Positions 4,596 to 8,648 of a stretch of DNA of 8,648 bases are shown here, in pieces. This stretch comes from Candidatus Bathyarchaeota archaeon. GTDB lineage: Archaea > Thermoproteota > Bathyarchaeia > Bathyarchaeales > Bathyarchaeaceae. Location of the stretch: positions 978,176 to 986,823 of the forward strand of contig CP070826.1 in NCBI GenBank assembly GCA_020344435.1. Reading direction: 5' to 3'. Both the position numbers and the translations under genes were made by a program. Each line of letters opens with the position of its first letter. Position 1 is the stretch's first letter. The notes below the pieces were generated by a model that was given only the letters and a program-made list of their open reading frames with translations, was not told the origin of the DNA and ran no database searches.

Positions 4596-5375
4596 ATGAA
4601 GATAGTGCATCTTGAACCTGCTTTGGAGCCTATTTTCTGGGAACATGTAAATCAGGATGTCCCTCATTACTACTTCTTCGCTTTTGACTGGAAGTATAAC
4701 CGGGAGAAGACTGAAATCTTCCTTGCCTTGGAAGAAGGTCGAATTGAAGGGATGATGCTGATTTATGACAGGAGTATAGTCCAATTGAGAGGAAGTAGTC
4801 GGGCAGCAAGAGTTCTTTCAGAAAGGCTGGATTTGGAGAAGGTTGAACTGCAATCCCCCGAAGAACACAAATCACTTGCTCTCAGAAAGTATAAGCCAAC
4901 ACTCCGGCAGGGCCAAGAACTGATGCTCATGTTGCTTCACAAAGGAGAAGAAACACTCCACACAAGACACTCCACAGATGATTTGGATGCTTCTGATGCT
5001 GAAGAGATAGCAGCAGCAATGAGAGATGCCGATCCTGAATATTGGGGAGAAGTGAATACTCAACGAATCGCTGAAGGTATGAAACGCGGCTCAGAGTTGG
5101 TCGGAATAAGGATTAACCACCAACTGGTCTCCGTCGGCAGCACACGTTTAACCGAGTGGGCAGGCCTCATCGGAGTTGTTGCCACACACGAAGACCACAG
5201 AAACAGAGGCTACGCGACATCAATAGTCTCAGAGCTGGTTAAGCGAATTCTAAAGAAACAGTCCTTAGCAATGATATATGTCCTAGCCGATAATCCCTCA
5301 GCAATCCGCGCATACACTAAAGTCGGATTCAAACCATACAAGACTTACTTCTTCATGAGAGGAGAAAGACGCTAA
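4596..5375 (+). CDS. GNAT-family N-acetyltransferase with an extra N-terminal domain
   Basis: A 259-residue protein. The C-terminal GNAT domain covers about 128-256: strand GVVATHEDH, the acetyl-CoA pyrophosphate loop RNRGYA (202-207, the R-x-x-G-x-A motif), a following helix, strand AMIYVLAD, and NPSAIRAYTKVGF (233-245), the usual last helix-strand element. Residues 1-120 make a second alpha/beta domain (MKIVHLEPAL to LMLMLLHKGEE) without a CoA loop, as in two-domain GNATs where the N-terminal copy is degenerate. It should transfer an acetyl group from acetyl-CoA to an amine on a small molecule or protein; the acceptor cannot be told. ATG 4596 has GAGG 8 nt upstream. It is 37 nt ahead of the YdeI/OmdA-family gene on the same strand, so the pair is probably one transcript. 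Confidence 0.93.
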   Translation: MKIVHLEPALEPIFWEHVNQDVPHYYFFAFDWKYNREKTEIFLALEEGRIEGMMLIYDRSIVQLRGSSRAARVLSERLDLEKVELQSPEEHKSLALRKYKPTLRQGQELMLMLLHKGEETLHTRHSTDDLDASDAEEIAAAMRDADPEYWGEVNTQRIAEGMKRGSELVGIRINHQLVSVGSTRLTEWAGLIGVVATHEDHRNRGYATSIVSELVKRILKKQSLAMIYVLADNPSAIRAYTKVGFKPYKTYFFMRGERR

Positions 5376-5412
5376 CCCACGCCTGCAACTAGTCCAAATC
5401 GGGGAATACGCG

Positions 5413-5988
5413 GTGAAGATCACTGACGAATTGCACGTAGCCAACAGGATTAGCTGGCGAAGATGGCTGCGAAGAAACCATGACAAAAAGAAGGGAATCT
5501 GGCTGGTCTACTACAAGAAACACACCGGCAAGCCAAGCATCCCATATGATGATTCAGTTGAAGAAGCATTATGCTTCGGATGGATAGATAGCATCCTAAA
5601 GAAGATTGATGATGAAAGATTCGTTCGAAAATTCACACCCCGCAAGAGCAGAAGCACGTGGTCAGAAACAAACAAGACCCGAGTTCAAAAGATGATAGTG
5701 GCGGGGAAGATGGCAAAAGCAGGGCTGCTACGGATTGAGGAAGCAAAGAAGAGCGGAGAGTGGTTCAAGAAATCTCCAATCAGAAAAGAACTCGTGATTC
5801 CCTCATATGTGAAAGAGGCATTAGAAGAGAACCGGAAGGCTCTCGACAACTTCAATAATCTGGCTAAATCCTACAAGAGACAGTATGTTGGATGGATTTC
5901 AAGCGCAAAGAAGGAAGAAACCCGCAGAAGACGTCTTGCAGAAGCTATCAGACTCTTGGAGAAGAATGAGAAACTTGGAATGAAGTGA
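5413..5988 (+). CDS. YdeI/OmdA-family protein
   Basis: A 191-residue protein matching the YdeI/OmdA family (COG4430) along its length: IWLVYYKKHTGKPSIPYDDSV and ALCFGWIDSILKKIDDERF, then FTPRKSRSTWSETNKTRV (74-91), GKMAKAGLLRIEEAKKSGEW, and a C-terminal helical region (about 128-191) with the FNNLAKSYKRQYVGWISSAKKEETRRRR signature. The family is widespread in bacteria and linked in the literature to bacteriocin or peptide resistance, but its biochemical role is unresolved. The start is GTG 5413 with GGGGA about 8 nt upstream; the conserved region begins close behind it. It follows the acetyltransferase gene by 37 nt. Presence in an archaeon may reflect past transfer from bacteria; base composition does not stand out from its neighbours. 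Confidence 0.92.
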   Translation: MKITDELHVANRISWRRWLRRNHDKKKGIWLVYYKKHTGKPSIPYDDSVEEALCFGWIDSILKKIDDERFVRKFTPRKSRSTWSETNKTRVQKMIVAGKMAKAGLLRIEEAKKSGEWFKKSPIRKELVIPSYVKEALEENRKALDNFNNLAKSYKRQYVGWISSAKKEETRRRRLAEAIRLLEKNEKLGMK

Positions 5989-6039
5989 ATCCACTTCGCC
6001 AGCGCTTTCTGAGACTCAAATGCGGTTCTGTTTCATGCG

Positions 6040-6474
6040 TTATTTCTGTTGAAGCTTCCGAATTTCACTCTGTACATCCTTAAAAGTCGTGTAGACATCT
6101 GCAACGTGTATGTGCTTCATTCTCTCCTGGACCAGACCCGCAGCTATTAGCATGGCACCTAGGCTCTTCTTGATACCGATTGTTGGAATTGGAAAGGCTA
6201 TCAAAGCCACACCCAGCTTGATGAGTTGAGATTTCTTCTGTCCTCCAGCTCCTGGCTTTCCCCACAAGGGCTTGAGAGCCTTCGTGTCATTCCTGACTTC
6301 TTTCATCAGCTTGGCGATCTCTTCATAACTCACTCCGCGCTCACGTAGCACTGTGACTATTGTCTCCAATTCCTCTGGTCTCAAAATCCTTCCTTCCGTT
6401 ATGAGTTCCGTCAATACTCGTTTAGCATTTGCTAATATGCAGAACAATATGTTGCTCTTGGGCCATGTATGCAT
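6040..6474 (-). CDS. Conserved-looking protein with two short hydrophobic segments, function unknown
   Basis: A protein of up to 144 residues that I cannot name. Residues 16-65 form charged helices (EELETIVTVLRERGVSYEEIAKLMKEV, HTH-like in rhythm but without further support). Residues 84-116 hold two apolar stretches, LIKLGVALIAFPIPTIGI and LGAMLIAAGLV, split by KKS, suggesting a membrane hairpin or a buried helical pair. The C-terminal helix (126-144) is charged. The start is uncertain: ATG 6474 is the most upstream and has no ribosome site; the first dozen residues look unlike the rest, and a TATA-like GCATATTAG at about 6440-6432 would favour TTG 6414, giving about 124 residues. It lies 90 bp after the thermosome stop on the same strand and is convergent with the YdeI-like gene. 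Confidence 0.75.
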   Translation of the reverse strand: MHTWPKSNILFCILANAKRVLTELITEGRILRPEELETIVTVLRERGVSYEEIAKLMKEVRNDTKALKPLWGKPGAGGQKKSQLIKLGVALIAFPIPTIGIKKSLGAMLIAAGLVQERMKHIHVADVYTTFKDVQSEIRKLQQK

Positions 6475-6503
6475 ACGCGTGGAACAATGAAGGGGGAAGG
6501 CTA

Positions 6504-6519
6504 GTCTGCCCGCTCAGAC
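6504..6519 (-). terminator. Possible hairpin after the thermosome gene
   Basis: GTCTG and CAGAC form a 5-bp stem with a 6-nt loop, 46 nt past the thermosome stop. On the transcript it is followed by pyrimidine-rich CCTTCCCCCTTC. This could aid termination or mRNA stability, but the stem is short. Confidence 0.3.
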
Positions 6520-6564
6520 CGGAAGGAAGAGTTGTTGACTGCGGGGGTAGATTCTGCCGTGTGC

Positions 6565-8232
6565 TCAATAGTCTTCTGGGGGCATGCCGCCTGGCATTCC
6601 ACCTGGGCCGCCTGGGGGCATGGGTGGACCTTCGGTCTTTCCTCCGGAGATTACGTCGTCGATTCTCAAGATCATGGATGCAGATTCCACAGCGGATTTT
6701 ACAGCTTGTTCCTTGACGCTCAACGGGTCGATAACGCCCTTCTTGTGCATGTTGACGATTTTGCCGGTGAAGACGTCGACGCCCATCAGTTGTCCTTTGG
6801 GTTTCTCGTGGGCTGCCCTCAGCTCAACCATGATGTCGATTTTGTCTAGGCCAGCATTCTCCGCTAGTTGGCTGGGAATCTTTTCCATGGAGTCTGCGAA
6901 TGATTCAACGGCCAGCTGCTCTCTTCCGCCGATTTTGATTGCGTAGCTGCGGAGTTCTTTGGCTACTGCGGCTTCTGCAGCTCCGCCTCCAGCGACGATT
7001 CTGTTATTCTCGACCACATCGGCCACTACAGATAGGGCGTCGTGCATTGCTCGTTCTGCTTCATCCACCATCCTTTCGAGGCCTGCGTGTATGAGTATGG
7101 AGACTGACTTCGGGTTCTTGCATCCCTCTACGAAGACCATCTCATCGTCTCCGATCTTTCGTTCCTCAACAAGCTTTGCGTAGCCTAAGTCTTTTGAGTT
7201 CAGGTCGTCGAGGTTGGTTATGATTGTGCCGCCGGTTGCTCTTGAGAGCTTCTCCATGTCCGATTCCTTTGCTCGCCGAATTGCCAAGATCTCTTTCTTT
7301 GCTAGGAAATGCTGGGTCATATCGTCGATGCCTTTCTGGCAGATGATAACGTTGGCTCCTGCTGAGGCTATTTTGCTGACCATTTCTTTCAGCATGTTGG
7401 TTTCCTGGTCTAGGAACGCTTGCATTTTGGCTGGGTCATGTATTCTTACGGTCGCGTCGAATTCGGGTTTCTTGACTTCAAGGGCCGTGTTCACCAATGC
7501 TATCTTGGCATTCTTCACGGTTTTGGGCATGCCAGCGTGCACAACTTCCTTGTCCAGTATTATGCCCTTCACAAGCTTTGTGTCTTGAAGGCTTTTTCCT
7601 TCCTTCTTCACTATCTGGATGTTGTCGATGTCAGCGACCCATCGGTCTCCACGCTTCTCAGCAATAAACTTCACAGCTTCGGTCACAATGTCCGCGAACT
7701 GTTCTCCTACTGGACCAACAGCTTTGCTTCCCATCGACGTCATCGCGACGTTCTTCATGGTCTTCTTATCATCTAAATCAACATCCACACTTATCTTATT
7801 CAGGACTTCAACGCCTTTTTGTGCCGCTTTCCTGTAACCGCTTACAATCACTGTTGGATGAATATTCTGCTCCAGCAGCTCTTCGCCCTTCTTCAGCAGT
7901 TCTCCTGATAGAACAACTGCGGTTGTGGTTCCGTCACCGACCATGTCATCTTGGGTTTTGGCTACTTCAACCATCATCTTTGCTGCTGGATGCTCAACGT
8001 CTATCTCGTCTAGTATCGCTGCCCCGTCGTTGGTTATGGTTGTGTCGCCCAGGCTGCTCACCAGCATCTTGTCCATGCCGCGTGGTCCAAGCGTAGTGGT
8101 TATTGCTTCAGCAATCACTCTAGCCGCCATTATGTTGTTTCTTCGGGCTTCCTTTCCTCTACTTCGTGAAGCCCCTTCCTTCAGAATCAGTACGGGCTGT
8201 CCGGATCGAGTTTGTGTCAGATATGCCATCAT
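6565..8232 (-). CDS. Thermosome subunit (group II chaperonin)
   Basis: ATP-driven cytosolic folding machine; subunits form a double ring with a built-in lid. The 555 residues give the full length of an archaeal thermosome subunit. Equatorial domain: about 1-150 and 405-535, with TTLGPRGMDKML (46-57), NDGAAIL (68-74) and the ATP-binding GDGTTT (99-104). Intermediate domain: about 151-220 and 370-404, including the catalytic Asp398 in AMHDALSVV; apical domain and helical protrusion: about 221-369. GGGAAE at 415-420 closes the nucleotide pocket. The C-terminus ends in a flexible Gly/Met/Pro tail (GGPGGMPGGMPPEDY). Two ATGs are adjacent: GAGGAG at 8242-8237 lies 4 nt before ATG 8232 and 7 nt before ATG 8229, so the second may be the real start. 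The TATA box at 8305-8299 drives it, and it is divergent from the zinc-ribbon gene. Whether it is an alpha, beta or sole subunit cannot be told from this window. Confidence 0.98.
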   Translation of the reverse strand: MMAYLTQTRSGQPVLILKEGASRSRGKEARRNNIMAARVIAEAITTTLGPRGMDKMLVSSLGDTTITNDGAAILDEIDVEHPAAKMMVEVAKTQDDMVGDGTTTAVVLSGELLKKGEELLEQNIHPTVIVSGYRKAAQKGVEVLNKISVDVDLDDKKTMKNVAMTSMGSKAVGPVGEQFADIVTEAVKFIAEKRGDRWVADIDNIQIVKKEGKSLQDTKLVKGIILDKEVVHAGMPKTVKNAKIALVNTALEVKKPEFDATVRIHDPAKMQAFLDQETNMLKEMVSKIASAGANVIICQKGIDDMTQHFLAKKEILAIRRAKESDMEKLSRATGGTIITNLDDLNSKDLGYAKLVEERKIGDDEMVFVEGCKNPKSVSILIHAGLERMVDEAERAMHDALSVVADVVENNRIVAGGGAAEAAVAKELRSYAIKIGGREQLAVESFADSMEKIPSQLAENAGLDKIDIMVELRAAHEKPKGQLMGVDVFTGKIVNMHKKGVIDPLSVKEQAVKSAVESASMILRIDDVISGGKTEGPPMPPGGPGGMPGGMPPEDY

Positions 8233-8262
8233 ACTTCTCCTCTATTCTCATCCTGTTTAGTC

Positions 8263-8278
8263 TTATCCAATTAGATAA
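8263..8278. promoter_or_regulatory. Dyad element in the thermosome leader
   Basis: TTATC, a 6-bp spacer CAATTA, and GATAA form a 16-bp dyad near the expected thermosome transcription start (about 8276). The size and spacing equal those of the operators in the hsp20 operon promoter (5-bp arms, 6-bp spacer), but the arm sequence differs. It may be an operator. Confidence 0.4.
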
Positions 8279-8298
8279 AGCCAGCATGGAATCCGAAA

Positions 8299-8312
8299 AT
8301 ATAAAGATTACT
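8299..8312 (-). promoter_or_regulatory. BRE/TATA promoter of the thermosome gene
   Basis: The minus strand reads AGTAATCTTTATAT, with TTTATAT at 8305-8299, about 70 bp before the start codon. The block matches the hsp20-operon promoter (1380-1367) at 12 of 14 positions. The leader would be about 44 nt. Confidence 0.7.
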
Positions 8313-8379
8313 AACCCTCGCACATTCTTTGCGCTGTTTGATGTATCAGTCTTGGAAACTCCGCTTCCAAATTAGAAAA

Positions 8380-8388
8380 GTTAAACTA
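8380..8388 (+). promoter_or_regulatory. Putative TATA element of the zinc-ribbon gene
   Basis: GTTAAACTA is preceded by BRE-like GAAAA (8375-8379). Transcription would begin near 8412, about 23 nt before ATG 8435. It overlaps the first copy of the 18-bp tandem repeat. Confidence 0.4.
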
Positions 8389-8417
8389 TCAGAGGAGAAT
8401 AAACTGTCAGCGGAGAG
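8383..8417 (+). repeat. Imperfect 18-bp tandem repeat upstream of the zinc-ribbon gene
   Basis: AAACTATCAGAGGAGAA (8383-8399) and AAACTGTCAGCGGAGAG (8401-8417) differ at 3 of 17 positions and follow each other with an 18-bp period. Each copy holds a purine-rich GGAGA that resembles a ribosome binding site. A further GGAG at 8420-8423 is 11 nt before ATG 8435. Confidence 0.6.
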
Positions 8418-8434
8418 AAGGAGCAACGATTAGA

Positions 8435-8641
8435 ATGCTTGAGGAAACCATCCTAGGCGCAACAGTGGGTACGGCGATATTCCTCTTCTTCATTATCAAC
8501 TACTCGTTATCTGAAAGAAGATACGAGGCAGAGAGAACTGCTCTTTTAGAGAAACCCAGCATTCCATGTCCCCAGTGTGGTACACTCCTTGGATCATCAG
8601 ACCAGTTCTGCTCCAACTGTAGCTCTCTGAGATTGAAATAA
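8435..8641 (+). CDS. One-TM zinc-ribbon protein
   Basis: A 68-residue protein with an N-terminal transmembrane helix (about 5-24, ILGATVGTAIFLFFIINY), a charged linker (SERRYEAERTALLEK) and a C-terminal zinc ribbon with four Cys: CPQC (45-48) and CSNC (59-62), ten residues apart. The ribbon should face the cytoplasm. This pattern (TM plus zinc ribbon) is common among small archaeal proteins without a known role; the ribbon may bind a partner. It is divergent from the thermosome gene with about 200 bp between the start codons, which hold both promoters. The gene ends 8 bp before the end of the window. No function is assigned. Confidence 0.85.
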   Translation: MLEETILGATVGTAIFLFFIINYSLSERRYEAERTALLEKPSIPCPQCGTLLGSSDQFCSNCSSLRLK

Positions 8642-8648
8642 TCCCATT

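Noticed and set aside
6532..8260. Several plus-strand ORFs opposite the thermosome
   Set aside because: They are antisense shadows of a fully conserved chaperonin gene, without ribosome sites or recognisable domains.
1..8648. CRISPR array, insertion sequence, integrase or attachment site next to the tRNA
   Set aside because: No regularly spaced direct repeats, transposase or integrase genes, or duplicated tRNA 3' end were seen in the window.

Overview
The window is archaeal DNA. It carries a group II chaperonin (thermosome) gene, TATA/BRE-type promoters, a tRNA gene with a bulge-helix-bulge intron outside the anticodon loop, and genes with GTG or TTG starts. The mix of proteins (ArsR-like regulator with Hsp20, a membrane coiled-coil protein next to ribose-5-phosphate isomerase A, small zinc-ribbon and Cys-rich proteins) would fit a member of the Bathyarchaeia or another TACK-type lineage. 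That placement is an impression, not something the sequence proves.

Layout. 104-1321 (minus) is a compact heat-shock operon read right to left: an ArsR-type winged-helix regulator, a 56-residue ORF rich in Pro, Phe, Asn and Arg whose ATG overlaps the regulator's stop codon, and an Hsp20 small heat-shock protein with a strong ribosome binding site. Its promoter (1335-1392) has two near-identical operators in inverted orientation on either side of the TATA box; each contains TGGTAA, a motif I recall from sites of the Pyrococcus heat-shock regulator Phr. 1492-1878 (plus) is a SnoaL/NTF2-like protein. 2007-3358 (plus) is an apparent operon of a membrane-anchored coiled-coil protein and RpiA. 3480-3689 (plus) is a 69-residue Cys/His protein with its own TATA box. 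3803-3903 is a CAU-anticodon tRNA, probably elongator Met, with a 23-nt intron in the variable loop. 4088-4435 (minus) is a very small HExxH metallopeptidase-like protein, divergent from a plus-strand pair at 4596-5988 (two-domain GNAT acetyltransferase, YdeI/OmdA-family protein). 6040-6474 (minus) is an unknown protein with two short hydrophobic segments, downstream of the thermosome gene at 6565-8232 (minus). 8435-8641 (plus) is a one-TM zinc-ribbon protein divergent from the thermosome.

How it fits together. Both ends of the window hold protein-folding genes. Their promoters share a BRE/TATA block (AGTAA, two variable bases, TTTATAT), which suggests common stress control, although only the regulator/Hsp20 promoter has the full operator pair. 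The strongest candidates for something undescribed are the DPFNP mini-protein translationally coupled between regulator and Hsp20, with an EEDWW peptide shared by the end of the regulator and the start of Hsp20, and the variable-loop tRNA intron.
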